Counted from the stretch's first letter, positions 30,420 to 42,245 are shown. The stretch: 64,000 nt of DNA from Prorocentrum cordatum (GCA_963575745.1 CAUYUJ010004002.1:1331663-1395662); one strand, 5' to 3'. The notes: generated by a model from the letters alone, not told the origin. A program made the numbers and translations.

Positions 30420-30705
30420 CTAATAGGATTTCCTGTGAATTTTATTGGGTTCCATAGGAATTGTATAGACCTTAGGAATTCTATAGGCCCCCATCTGAAT
30501 CCTATAGGCCTCCATAGGAATTCTACAGGCCCCCCTGGGAAGTCTATAGGCCTCCATAGGAATTCGATGGGCCGCCATAGGAATTCTATAAGCCTCCATC
30601 GGAATTCTATGAAAGCCTCCATAGAAATCCTATCGGCCTCCATAGGAATTCTATAAGCCTCCATAAGAATTTTATAAGCCTCCGTAGGAATTCTATAGCC
30701 CCCCA
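30420..30705 (+). repeat. 21-bp satellite
   Basis: Units near aggaattctataggcctccat, mostly 21 bases, about 13 copies. It grades directly into the 32-bp satellite. Confidence 0.85.
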
Positions 30706-33700
30706 TAAGATCTCTACGGGATCTCTACAGGATCTAATACAGACTGTATCGGATCTCTACAGGATTCCATACAGTCTGTATCGGATCTCTACAGGATCCC
30801 ATACAGTCTGTATCGGATCTGTACGGGACCCTATACAGTCAGCATCGGATCTCCGCAGAATTGTCATACAGTCTGTATTGGATCTCTACAGGATTCCATA
30901 CAGTCAGTATCGGATCTCTACAAGATCTCATACAGTCTGTATCGGATCTGTATGGGATCCTATACACTCTGTATCGGATCTCTACAGGATCCCATCCAGT
31001 CTGTATCGGATCTGTATAGGATCCCATACAATCTGTATCGGATATCTACAGGATCCCATACGATGTGTATCGGATCTGTATAGGATCCCACAACCTGTAT
31101 CGGATATCTACAGGATCCCATATAATGTGTATCGGATCTGTATAGGATCCCACAGTCTGTATCGGATCTCTACAGGATCCCATACAGTCTGTATCGGATC
31201 TGTGTAGGATCCTATACAGTCTGTATCGGATCTGTATAGGATCCTATACAGTCAGTATCAGACCTGTATAGGACCCTATACAGTTTGTAACGGATCTGTG
31301 TGGGATCATATACAGTCTGAATCGGATATGAATCAGATCCTATACAGCTTGTAACGGATCTGTGTAGGATCCTATACAGTCCGAACCGGATCCGTATAGG
31401 ATCCCATGCAGTCTGTATCGGATCTGTATACGATCCCATACAGTCTGTACCGGATCTGTATGGGATCCCGTACAGTCTGTATCGGATCTCTACAGGATCC
31501 CACAGGATCCTATACAGCCTGTATCGGGTCTGTGTAGGATCCCACACAGTCAGTATCGGATCTCTACAGGATCCCATACAGTCTGCATCGGATATGTATA
31601 GGATCCCATACAGTCAGTATCGGACCTCTACAGGATCCCATACAGTCTGTATCGGATCTGTATAGGATCCCATACAGTCTGTATCGGATATGTATAGGAT
31701 CCTATACAGTCTGTATCAGATATGTATAGGATCCCATACAGTCTGTATCGGATCTGTATAGGATCCTATACAGTCTGTATCGGATTTCCACAGGATCCCA
31801 TACAGTCTGTATCGGATCTGTATAGGATCTCACACAGTCTGTATCGGATCTCTACAGGATCCCATCCAAGTCTGTATCGGATCTCTACAGGATTCCATTC
31901 AGTCAGTATCGGATCCTTTCAGGATCCCATACAGTATGTATCGGATCTCTACAGGTTTCCATACAGTCAGTATCGGATATCTACAGGATCTCATACAGTC
32001 TGTATCGGGTCTCTACAGGATCCCATACAGTCTGTATCGGGTCTGTATAGGATCCTATACAGTCTGTATCGGGTCTGTGCAGAATCCCATAGAATCTGTA
32101 TCGGATCTGTACAGGATCCCATACAGTCTGTATCGGATCTGTACAGGCTCCCATACAGTCTGTATCCGATGTCTACAAGATTCCATACAGTCTGTATAAA
32201 GTCTGTGTAGGATCCCACACAATCAATATCGGATCTTTACAGGATCCCATACAATCTGCATCGGGTCTGCAAAGGATTCTATACAGTCTGTATCGGATTT
32301 GTGTAGGATCGTTTACAGTCTGTATCGGATCTTTATAGGATCCTATGCGGTCTGTATCGGATCTGTATAGGCTCCCATACAGTCTGTATCGGATCTTTGT
32401 AGGATCCTACACAGTTTGTATCGGATCTGTGAAGGGTCCTATACAGTGTGTATCGGATCTGTATAGGGTCCTATACAGTCTATATCGGATCTGTGTAGGA
32501 TCCCATACAGTCAGTATTGGATCTGTATACGATCCCATACAGTCTGTATCGCATCTGTGTAGGATTCTATACAGTCTGTGTCGGATCTGTATAGGATCCC
32601 ATGCAGTCTGTATCGGATCTGTATACGATCCCATACAGTCTGTACCGGATCTGTAAAGGATATCATACTTTCTGTATCGGATCTCTACAGAATTCCATAC
32701 AGTCTGTATCGGATCCTTACAGGATTCCATACAGTCAGTATCGGGTCTCTACAAGATCCCATACAGTTTGCATCGGATCTCTGAAAAATTCAATTCCGTC
32801 AGCATCGGATCTCTACAAGATCCCATACAGTCTGTATCGGACCTTTACAGGAGTCCATACAATCAGTATCGGATCTCTACAGGATCCCATACAGTCTGCA
32901 TCGCATCTGTATGGGATGTTATACAATCTGTATCGGATATGTGTAGGATTCTATGCAGTCTGTATCGGATTTGAAAATGATCCCATACAGTCTGTATCGG
33001 ATCTGTATAGGATCCTATCCAGTCTGTATCGGATCTGTGTAGGATCCTATACAATGTGTATCGGATCTGTGTAGGATTCTATACAGTCTGTATCGGATCT
33101 GTGTAGGATCCTCTACAGTTTGTATCGGATCTGTATAGGCTCCCATACAGTCTGTATCGGAACTGTGTAGGATCTTATACAGTTTGTATCGGATCTGTGA
33201 AGGGTCCTATACAGTGTGTATCGGATCTGTATAGGGTCCTATACAGTCTGTAACGGATCTGTATAGGATCCCATACAGTCTGCATCGGATCTGTATGGGA
33301 TCGCATACAGTATGTATCGGATCTCTACAGGACCCCATACAGTCTGTATCGGATCTGTATAGGACCCCATACAGTCTGTATCGGATCTGTGTAGGATCCC
33401 ATACAGTCTGTATCGGATCTGTATAAGATCGCATACAGTATGTATCGGATCTCTACAGGATTCCATACAGTCTGTGTCGGATCTGTATAGGATCCCATAC
33501 AATCTGTATCGGATCTGTATACGGTCCCATACAGTCTGTATCGGATCTGTGATGATCCCATACAGTCTGTATCAGATCTCTACAGGTTTCCATACAGTCA
33601 GTATCGGATCTCTACAGGATCCCATACAGTCAGTATCGGATCTCTACAGGATCTCATACAGTCTGTATCGGATCTGTGTAGGATTCTTTACAGTCTGTAT

Positions 33701-33815
33701 CGGGTCTCTACAGGATCCCATACAGTCTGTGTCGGATCTGTACAGGATCCCATACAGTCTGTATCGGATCTCTACAGGATCCCATACAGTCTGTTTCGGA
33801 TCTGTATTGAAACGG
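30706..33815 (+). repeat. 32-bp satellite
   Basis: Close to 97 copies of a unit near ggatctctacaggatccc + atacagtctgtatc, with two GATC sites per unit. Since 32 is not a multiple of three, reading frames pass through all three phases and give a 32-residue superpattern (DPIQSVSDLYRIPYSLYR and so on). Both strands are largely open, but nothing suggests translation. Confidence 0.95.
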
Positions 33816-34044
33816 CGGCACGCCGGCGCGCATACGTTTTTCACCCATAGGACCACGTCAAGGTCCGCAAGGGAGTCCAAGGGAGTTCCAGGATTTTTTT
33901 TGGGGGGGGGTGCTGTTTGCTGTTGCTGTTGCTGGGGGGGGGGGGGTCAGAGTGCGTCCACGGGGCTCTGAGCGCAGCCTTCGCAATAAGGCGAGGGCGA
34001 GTCCGGGCGGCTAGAGCTCACGGGGCTCTCACGCGCGCCTTTTC
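33816..34044. other. Spacer with poly-G tracts
   Basis: Runs of G near 33900-33950 and a duplicated cacggggctct. No gene. Confidence 0.4.
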
Positions 34045-34530
34045 CAACAACAGCAACAACAACAGCCACATCAACAGCAACAGTAAGAGCAACAACAACA
34101 ACAACAAGAAGCACGAAACAAGGAACAACAAACAAAACCAACAACAGCATCAACAACAACAACACTAACACCACCAACAACAACAGCAACGGCAACAACA
34201 ACAAACAACAACACAACCAACAACAACATCATCAACAACACCAACACCAACAACAACGGCAACAATTACAAACAACACGTAACAACAACAACCACAGCAG
34301 CAACAACAACAGCATCAACAACAACAGCAACAGCAACAACAACAACAACACACAACACACACCAAGCAACAGACAACAAACAACCCACAACATACAACAA
34401 GCAACAAGCAACAAACAGCAACAACAACAACAAACACAACAACAACAACAACAACAACAGCACCACCACCACCAACAACTACAACAACGACAACAACCAC
34501 CACCACCAACAACAACAGCAGCAGTTATTA
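34045..34530. repeat. (CAA)n-rich array
   Basis: Nearly 500 bases of CAA with CAC, CAG and AAG interruptions. Poly-Asn/Gln or poly-Val/Leu frames are artefacts. Confidence 0.9.
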
Positions 34531-34748
34531 TACCCTCATGCGCGATGCTTCCACAAACAACATGCGATCATGATAACCATCCCCATCATGGGGGATTATT
34601 GTTTTATCGCGGGGGTCCGTTATTCCCATTCCCAGATCTCGCGCCCAATGAAGTCTTGCAAACACCTCCTCCGAGGACTTTCAACATATCCCGCCTCGAC
34701 AACATATGCACGCGCCCTGCTGCGCCGATGCGAGACCGCAAATGGAAC

Positions 34749-34776
34749 CCGTAGCCATTTTGGCTCAAGGCTCAAG
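34749..34776 (+). other. Dinoflagellate spliced-leader (DinoSL) relic, plus a truncated second leader
   Basis: CCGTAGCCATTTTGG and the remaining CTCAAG form a 21-base exact match to the conserved dinoflagellate spliced leader (all but its variable first base). It is followed at once by GCTCAAG, the 3' end of another leader. Established knowledge: dinoflagellate nuclear mRNAs carry this leader by trans-splicing, and genomic copies with truncated repeats arise when mRNAs are reverse-transcribed and reintegrated. It lies 89 bases upstream of the LINE ORF1 start codon, so it marks the 5' UTR of a retroposed transcript. It also identifies the organism's group. Confidence 0.9.
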
Positions 34777-34857
34777 TCTGCCGCCGGTATCCTCTCCGGA
34801 TACTTTCTTCACCTACTTTCTATTCCCTTTCCCTATCCAAACCTGCTGAGCGCTGCC

Positions 34858-35807
34858 ATGGCGAATCTGAATGTTCAGGCTAACCTCGACAGTGCATTTG
34901 CATCGGCTGCTAAACGAGGACCTTCGGCTTCTCCTGTTAAGGAGAAGCTTGAGAAGATCCAGCGCATGAAGGAGACCATGGTATCGACGACACCTGGATC
35001 TGGATCTCAGGGTAGTTCCGCTCAGTCTCCGAACATCGAGGTTCTTGAGGCCATTTCAGCGCTCTCTCAGAAGATGGGCAAGATGGCTCTGAAGTCGGAC
35101 ATGAGGACCTGAATGGGAATTTTGATGCTTTCAAGAGGGAAGTACAGGCGGAGGTCAAAGTCACCGTTTCAGAGACCGTCGACCCCTTGAAAGAAATATG
35201 CTATGAATTGGGTTCCAGAGTTTCTGTCTTAGAATCTACTTCACCTGCATCTGACGCCGACACGCGCACCATGAAGGAGTTGCAAGGCATCGTTAACCGT
35301 ATGGATCCTGCTCATCGTCGCGTCGCCTTCGTAGGCTGGCCGGACGACTTCGCAGCCGACGCCCGCATCGCAAGGATGGAGGCCTTCATTAAGGATCACT
35401 TCAAGAGCTTTCGCCCCACTGAATTTGGTAATGAGTACAAGGGTCCGCACACGAATCGTGCTCTTTCCCCCGGATCTTGGGTCGAGTTCTCCAGCGTCGA
35501 GGTCGCAAAAGCTTTCCTCTCGAACGTGTCGTTGTCCAGCACTGAGCTCAACGTTGGCAACAAGAAATTGATACTTAAGCCCGCCCGCACGGAATTGCAA
35601 CGCAAGCGGAACTATGCGATGCGAAAGGCCCAAGAATTGATCAAAGCCTCTACTTTGGCCTCCGGCATGGAGGTCAAGATCGAGTGGAAAATCGACGGTT
35701 CTCGGAGTCGGCTTGTGTCTGTAAACGGCACCGCCGCATTCAAGCAGGAGGAAAACGACGTCAAAGGGGCATTCCTTCAGCCATTCGCGGACCTTGTCAT
35801 CCCGTAG
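34858..35807 (+). pseudogene. LINE ORF1, one frameshift
   Basis: ATG at 34858 (gccATGg) opens MANLNVQANLDSAFASAAKR and runs to a stop at 35110. The continuing protein is in another frame from about 35097 (EDLNGNFDAFKREVQAEVKV) to TAG at 35805. A one-base deletion near 35095-35105 explains the break. The N-terminal third looks coiled-coil (VKEKLEKIQRMKETM; PLKEICYELGSRVSVLES). The middle (RRVAFVGWPDDF, then RMEAFIKDHFKSFRP, then SWVEFSSVEVAKAFLSN) has the beta-alpha-beta layout of an RRM-like RNA-binding fold, and the tail is basic. RNA binding for LINE ORF1 proteins is established; the RRM call is inference. Confidence 0.65.
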
Positions 35808-36049
35808 GGATTACTCGGGGCCGCTCATCATCAACGTACCCCTCCACATTCGCATAATGTTCACGTCCCTTGGCACGCCCGCTGGTCTCTGGCAGATGAG
35901 CGGCCCCCACAGCTGACACCCCGACTCCAACGACGTCGAGGTCCTCGGTCTGTTCTTGCACGTCACATTCGGCGCCACCATTGGCTTCAGAATTCGGGTC
36001 GTCAGCGCCCTCCTGGCGAAAGCTCGTGCAAATCCGAGCCCGATTCGCC

Positions 36050-36655
36050 AGATCCAGAACATTATTTTTCCACGGTGCTTGTGAATTCGCGCGGTTTTCT
36101 TTCACACCATGCCGAACTTCGGGGTCGACTTGAACTTTTGCAATTTTCCGATCTCGTGACAATCACGGAGAGTTTGCTGGACGGGTCTGTTACCGATGCT
36201 GTGTTGCATGGCTACACGGTTGCATCACGACTCGACAGCCGCAACGGCAGACAAGGTGGCGGCATAGTTCTTTTCGCAAGTGAGTCTTTCAAGCACTGCG
36301 TCGTCCATGTTGGTGATTCTCTTAAATGCCGAGCGGTCGTGGCACGTTGTCCACACGAGTATTGGTCCAATTTTGTTGGCTGTTTGGTACCAGCCTCCTG
36401 AGCAGGGAGATGTCGACACCATTCACTCTCTACTGACGGAGTGGCGCGATTACCAGCAGCAGGTTGTGGGCACCATCGTCATGGGTGACATGAACGTTCA
36501 TCACAGTTTGTGGTTGCATTTTTCCTCACAAGGTGTATCCAATGAGGAGAGGGTCCTGCTCGACATTTGCAACCGCATTGGGCTACAGGAAAAAAAGTTC
36601 GGAAACCGAGAGGGAACAACTTGCTGGACCTTGTCTTGACTGATGTGTCCTCTGG
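36050..36655 (+). pseudogene. LINE ORF2 endonuclease (APE/EEP-type) domain, truncated and frameshifted
   Basis: Pieces in successive frames read RGFLSHHAELRGRLELLQ, then DLVTITESLLDGSVTDAVLH and GGGIVLFASESFKHCV. After a shift near 36320-36350 come SIGPILLAVWYQPPEQGDV and GTIVMGDMNVHHSLW, then VSNEERVLLDICNRIGLQ. After another shift near 36605 comes GNNLLDLVLTDVSSG. The GDMNVHH motif and the NLLDLVLT closing motif are those of the endonuclease/exonuclease/phosphatase fold that nicks target DNA for LINEs. At least two indels and the loss of everything downstream make this a dead copy. Confidence 0.75.
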
Positions 36656-37059
36656 CTTCACAAGAACATGCGGCGCACACCACACTCAGTAATAACACTG
36701 CGATGAAAACACGGCGTAAACAACAACGACACTGCGCAATACACCTTTCAGAAAACAACCAACAAAAACAATGCGTAAATAGACCTCACGGGAAAACCCG
36801 CGGCGCTGCTACACTCCGTGAAAAACACTGCGTGAAACACAACGTGAATTGCGACGTGTGCGTACACAACGCTACGCAACAAACACTGCACTGCGTAAAC
36901 ACACTGCCTATGTGTATATACACGTATATACGTGTATATGCATACATACAGCCATACATGTGAAACTACATACACATTTATGTATATAGACGTTTATGTG
37001 TAAAATTACCCCAGTGCGACCCTACATAGAAGTTGGAGCCCCTAGGACAGCAGCATTAG

Positions 37060-37255
37060 TTGCTATGATATGCTATGCTATGCGATGCCATGCTATGCTG
37101 CGCTATGCTATGCTATGCTATCCTATGCTATGATATGCTATGCTGCGCTATGCTACGCTATGCTATGCTATGCTATGTTATGCTATGATATGCTGTGCTG
37201 CGCTGCGCTGTGCTACGCTCTGCTATGCTATGCTGTGCTGTGCTATGCTAAAACT
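37060..37255. repeat. TATGC pentanucleotide array
   Basis: About 38 units of ctatg with single-base variants. Confidence 0.95.
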
Positions 37256-37365
37256 CGGCGAAGCTAAGATGAAGGTAAGCTAAGCTAAGATAAACCTGAG
37301 CTAGGATGAAATAAGCTAAGCTAAGATGAAATAAGGTAAGCTAAGATGAGATAAGCAACGCCCAG
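37256..37365. repeat. AAGCTAAGAT short tandem repeat
   Basis: Degenerate aagctaagat(ga) units. Confidence 0.75.
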
Positions 37366-38189
37366 CTAAAGGAACGTCACTGGGGGAACCGCGGGGCGGA
37401 TCCTGGGGGAACTGCCCGGGGCGAGGACCACTGCCCGACCCCTTCTAAGCATATAGGGTAAGAACCCTTCTAGGCAGAGCCTAGGTAGGGAACAATGGTA
37501 ATAACAAGACAAACAATAACAACAACTGCCAGGCAAAATGCTTTAACAACTCTGCGAGAGACGCACATCCATACATGTATATATATATATATCCAATATA
37601 ACAATCTGCGTATACATACCGCGAGGGGGAACACCGTGCAGGAAAAACCATAGCAAACAATATGCAAGAAACACGTCACAAGAACACGCGACATTACTAC
37701 ACGCCGTACAAAAACAACTGAATCAGATACTGCGTAACACACTGCGTAAAAAAAACGCCGCGTTAAAAACACCACGTGCAACAAAACACACTGCGTAAAA
37801 ACACGACTTAAAGAACAGAGCGCAAAGAACTGCCACCAAGAAAACAAGACGAGACATAAAAACACAAACACGTTTCACAAAAACATAGCACGCACATCAC
37901 ATTCCGTAAGAACACGGCGGACACACAAACGTAAAACCACTGCGTAAAATACACACTGCGTAAACAAACCGCACGGAGAAACACGCGACGTTGATACACC
38001 CCGTAGAAGAAACAAAAACAAAAAAAAACTGCTGAACAACTACGGAACCAACTACGTAAAACCACAATGCGTACAAACAACACTACGTTAACGACACGGC
38101 CTAAACAACAAACGCTGTGCAAGAACACCACGTGAAAGCAGATGCATGAGTAAAAAACCTTGCGCGAAACTCTGCGTTTGTATATGTGT

Positions 38190-38193
38190 ACGT

Positions 38194-38223
<30 letters not shown>
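38190..38223. repeat. (TA)n microsatellite
   Basis: About 15 TA units. Confidence 0.9.
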
Positions 38224-38224
<1 letters not shown>

Positions 38225-39404
38225 AGAAACTGTTTTCTTAATATAAAAGGGCTACGTAACAACTCTAGGTTTTGCGCGTTTTCTATATATTGCGTATACA
38301 GACCGCGAGGTGGAACACCGCGCAGAAAATCATACGCAGAACGTATGCAAGACACGCTGCACAATAAGACACGACATTCTTACACCCCCTACACCAAACT
38401 GACTAAAACATTGCGTACCACTGCGTAAAAAAAACGCTGCGTGGACAAACCAGAACACACTACGTTAAAAAAAGCACGGAACACAACCACACGAAAAGAA
38501 AACACAACGTAAACAACAACTCACACGGAACTGCAACGAAGGACAAGCTATGCGACACAAACAAGCACGCTTCACAAGAACATGCGACGCACACACTCCG
38601 TAAGAACACTGCGAAAAACGAACACGCCGTACGAAACACTGCGTGAAACACGCTCCCGAACAAGTAAAACTGCGTAAACACACCCCACGGGGAACGCGCG
38701 ACTTTGCTACACTCCGTTAAAAACACTGCATAGACCACGGCGTTAACACACTACGCAAACAAACAATCACGGCGTAAAAACAACACTGCGTAAACCACAC
38801 TCTCCACCGACAAAACCAACGCCGCGTAACACAGCTGTGGTTCCTTTAAAAGAACAACTTGCGTAAACCACGGCGTCAAAAAAACACTGCGTAGACAGAA
38901 CCACACAGATAGCGTTAACAACCACGTCCCCGTTTACATAAAGCACGGCGTACAAACACATATTGCGTAAACAATATTGCGTAGCAAAAACACTGCGTAA
39001 CAAAACAACTGCGTAAATAGACCCGAAGGGAACCGTCGCGCAGAAGACAACACGCAGAAAACAAGTTACTAGAAAACACTGCACAGGAACACGCGACGTT
39101 ACTACTACACTCCTTTTTTGCACAAACCAAAAACTTAAACAAACCACTTCAAACAAACACGGGGTGAAAACAAACACGGCGTAAACAAAAAACACTAAGT
39201 TGTTTCTTGTATAAAGACACAATGCGTAAACACGAAAACGCACGCCGTGACAAAAACACACTGCCAGAGCAGGAACAACCACGGTGGAAACACAAAGCAG
39301 GAACCGCCACGCAGGAAGCATACAGCAAAACAACCAGGCAATAAACACCGCGCAAGAACCGCCACGCAGGAAACGCCACGCAGGATACACCACGCAAACA
39401 ACAC

Positions 39405-40235
39405 CACGAGGAGGAACCAGGAGGAGGAGGAGGACGAGGAGGAGGAACCAGGAGAGGGAGGAACTGGGAGGAGAAAGGAGGACGATGTAGAGCAGGAAGG
39501 TGTAGAGGAGGACGAGGTTGAGGCACACGGGGAAAAGGAAGAAGAGGTAGAGGAGGAAGAGGTAGACATAGAGGAGGCAGAGGTGGAGGAGGAAGCGGCA
39601 GAGCAGGAAGAGGTAGAGGCAGAGGAGGAAGATGTAGAGGAGGGAGGGGTAGAGGCAAAGGAGGAAGAGGTAGACGCAAAGGAGGAAGAGGTAGAAGCAA
39701 AGGAGAAAGAGGTAGAGAAGGACGAGGTAGAGGCAAAGGAGGAAGAAGTAGAGGCAAAGGAGGAAGAGGTATAAGCAAAGAAGGAAGAGGTAGAGGCAAA
39801 GGAGGGAGAGGTAGAGGAGGAAAAGGTGGAGGAGGAAAAGGTAGATGATAAAAAGGAAGGTAGAGGGGGAAGAGGTAGGAGGAGGAAGAGGTAGAGGCAG
39901 AGGTAGAGGAGCAAGAGGTAGAGCGGGAAGGGGTAGAGGAGGGATAGGTAGAGGGGGAAAAGGTAGAGGAGGAAGAGGTAGAGGAGGAAAAGGTGACAGA
40001 GGAAGAGGTCGAGGAGGAAGAGGTCGAGGAAAAGGTAAGGGAGGAAACTATAGAGGAGGAAGAGGTCGAGGAGGAAGAGGTAGAGGTGGAAGATGTAGAG
40101 GAGGAAGAGGTCGAGAAGGAAGGGGTAGAAGAGGAAGGGGTAGAGGAGGAAGAGGTCGAGGAGGAAGAGGTAGAGGAGGAAAAGGTAGGAGGAAGAGGTG
40201 GAGGAGGAAGAGGTAGAGGGGAAAGAGGTAGAACA
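39405..40235. repeat. GAGGAAGAGGTAGAG minisatellite
   Basis: 15-base units (also 12- and 18-base variants) over 830 bases. Both strands stay open: acidic (EEEVE) or RGRGG patterns on the plus strand, LFLLYL or PLPPLP on the minus strand. An 'RGG-box protein' reading is not supported beyond the repeat. Confidence 0.9.
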
Positions 40236-40465
40236 ACACAGCGTAAACAATGGCTACGTACAAAAACACTGCGTATAATAAAAACAAAGCACGACGTAGA
40301 AAAACTACAAACACTACGTAAAACAACACACGGCGTAAAACAACATTATTTCAAAAACCATACATAAACACAACCACTACGTAAACAAAAAACACGACGT
40401 AGAAAACATTCAAAAGCACAGTGGACAACGACCAACAAAACACTACGTAGCAAGCACTACACATG

Positions 40466-40879
40466 TTTTGAAACTCTCAATTAAGATTTCGATGTCACGG
40501 TTAAGAGAACCCTTGCTGCAGTTCACCGGCGCGGGTCAGTTCTCGTCTTGCCCGAGCCCTGGCCCGACCCCAGTCTCCCGGGCGATCCCTCGTGTTGAAA
40601 CGGACCTGCCCCTCTCTGCCTCTTACTTTTTACTCTCTCTCTATAACTCTGATTTCTCTCTATGTATGAAGATGAAGATGCTTACATGTCTATGGCATGT
40701 GTAGGTACATGTGTATATACACTCAATGAGATAGATGCTGTGATTAATTGTTGTTTCTATCTCTCTCCTTCTCCCTAACTCTCTCTGCTGCCTCGCCCTC
40801 GCGCCGGCGCAAAGAGACCCCATAAGCCAGCGGCGAGGAAGCGCCGGAGCTCACAGAACCCTACGCCTGCTCACCGTCC
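40466..40879. other. No recognised feature
   Basis: Mixed sequence with a TCTCTCTATA-rich part. No domain seen. Confidence 0.35.
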
Positions 40880-41012
40880 CTGCTTCGCCTCCTCCCCCTC
40901 CTCCTCTCCCCCTGCTCCCTCCTCCCTCGCCCTCCTGCCTCCCCCCTCCTCCTCCTCGCCCCCTCCCTCCTCCTCCCTCCCTCCTCCCCAGTGCAAGTGC
41001 CCAACCCTCCTC
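40880..41012. repeat. (CCT)n-rich block, purine tract on the minus strand
   Basis: Read on the minus strand it is GAGGAGG sequence that begins within about 30 bases of the exon 5 donor. Confidence 0.85.
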
Positions 41013-41042
41013 CCTCCCTCCTCTCTCGCCCGTCGCCCCGAC

Positions 41043-41168
41043 GCGCGTGCAGGCCTTGCTGCACTCCGAGAAGCCCGACCACTCGGACATGGCGCAGTCG
41101 ACGGGGCACATGACCTCGGGGGGGCCCATTGGCCACCCGGCCTCGCAGCCGCTCTCCTCGCGCCTGTT
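41043..41168 (-). CDS. Thrombospondin type 1 repeat exon: end of one TSR and start of the next, exon 5
   Basis: Between an acceptor (gtcgttcAG, 41170/41169) and a GT donor (CACGCGC|GTCGGG, 41042/41041) lies exactly 42 codons in phase 0. They read NRREESGCEAGW, then PMGPPEVMCPVDC (end of a TSR and linker), then AMSEWSGFSECSKACTR. SEWSGFSECS-x-x-C is the W-x-x-[WF]-x-x-CS-x-x-C opening of a TSR, and CPVDC is the usual linker. The next exon in transcript order (21353-21248) supplies the GG-x-Q-x-R core. TSRs are extracellular adhesion modules of about 55 residues with three disulphides, and tandem TSR proteins are common in alveolates. A purine-rich (GGA)n intron part starts directly downstream. 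This is the clearest of the exon islands. Confidence 0.72.
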
Positions 41169-41639
41169 CTGAACGACGCGCCGGCCGGAAGAACCCGGCA
41201 GACGCATGAGCCAGGGAGGCGGATGACGTATAGATCGGGCTGGGGCCCGCCCAGGGAACAGCAAGGGCGGCAGAAGCCCATACCGACCCTCGAGGGAGGA
41301 AGGCGCTTGAAACAGACTGGGCCCCGGGAGTCCAGCAGCACGTCCTCCAAACGACCGGCGGAAACTCCTCGCAGGGGCCCACCGCCCCAGCCACGCACCC
41401 CTGCCCAGGGCTCGAGCGAAACCGTGTTTTGCGCTGTCGTGTTGTGCTCGTTGTCCTTCGTTCCGTCTCCTCGTTCTGCCTCTGCTGCGAGACCAAATCA
41501 CAAGACAGCTCGCCGCTTGGGCCCCACCCCCAGCCCAAACGGCGAGCATGAATCGGGCGTAGCCCCGCACGCATTCGAATGCCCACACTTCGTCCTCGTG
41601 CTGCTCGCATTCCTCCCCGTCCTCCTCCCAATCCTGATC

Positions 41640-41810
41640 GTCGTCGTCGTCGTCGTCCTCCGCGTCTTCCTCCTCCTCCTCCTCCTCATGCTCCTCGTCT
41701 TATTCGTCGTCCTTCTGCTCCAGCTCCTCCTCGTCGTCCTCATCTAAGCCCTCGTCCTCGTTTCTCCTCTTCCTCCTCCTGCTCATCCTCCTTCTTCTGG
41801 AACCTAGGAT
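41640..41810. repeat. (GTC)n/(CTC)n array
   Basis: Pyrimidine-rich triplets (CGTCGT, CTCCTC). Confidence 0.85.
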
Positions 41811-41959
41811 GCGCCATAGGTTGCTCCATAGGTTGCTAGGTTGCGCCCTCGGCGGCCAAGAGCAAAACCGTCTCCTAAAACAACACATCGGAGCGAGAAC
41901 GGCCGACGAGATCGCCCAAACACCGTTTCGCTCGAGCCCAGCCCTTGCCCCTTCCCGGA
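41811..41959. other. Spacer
   Basis: Contains a duplicated ataggttgc. Nothing else seen. Confidence 0.35.
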
Positions 41960-42245
41960 GGGAGGGGGGGAGAAGGAAGGGGAGGGGGAGGGGGAGGAGG
42001 AGGGGGAGGAGGGGGAGGGGGAGGAGGAGGAGGAGGAGGAGGAGGAGGAGGAGGGAGTAGGAGGAGGATGAGGAGGAGAAGGAGTAGGAGGGAGGAGAAT
42101 GAGGAAAGGAAGAGGAGGAAGGAGGTGGAGGGAGGAAGAGGAGGAAGGAGGCGGAGGAGAGGAGAGGGGGGAGGAGGGAAGGAGGCGGGAGGAGAGGAGG
42201 AGGAGAAGGAGGAGGAGGAGGAGGAGGAGAGGGAGGAGGGAGGGA
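41960..42245. repeat. (GGA)n array
   Basis: GGA with GGG and GAA interruptions. Confidence 0.95.

Larger units (their letters stand above)
34749..36655 (+). mobile_element. LINE (non-LTR) retrotransposon remnant with DinoSL 5' end
   Basis: Order: leader relic, short 5' UTR, ORF1 (frameshifted), a linker of about 240 bases, then the first part of ORF2 (endonuclease). Homology stops near 36655 inside the endonuclease, where the CTGCGTAAA-type satellite begins. The reverse transcriptase and 3' end are therefore missing. Loss of the 3' part is not what incomplete target-primed reverse transcription produces (that truncates 5' ends), so a later deletion or rearrangement is more likely. Confidence 0.7.
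36690..40465 (-). repeat. CTGCGTAAAAACAC degenerate satellite
   Basis: A-rich stretches punctuated by cactgcgtaaa(a)acac at irregular 15-40-base spacing. Open frames on the minus strand are Val/Phe/Cys-rich translations of TTTACGCAGTG. Other arrays are embedded in it. Confidence 0.75.

Noticed and set aside
30706-33815. CRISPR-like periodicity
   Set aside because: The 32-base units are contiguous, with no unique spacers between them, and the genome is eukaryotic.
39247-40367. Acidic or RGG-rich protein genes
   Set aside because: Both strands are open only because of the GAGGAAGAGGTAGAG minisatellite; indels of the unit switch frames freely.
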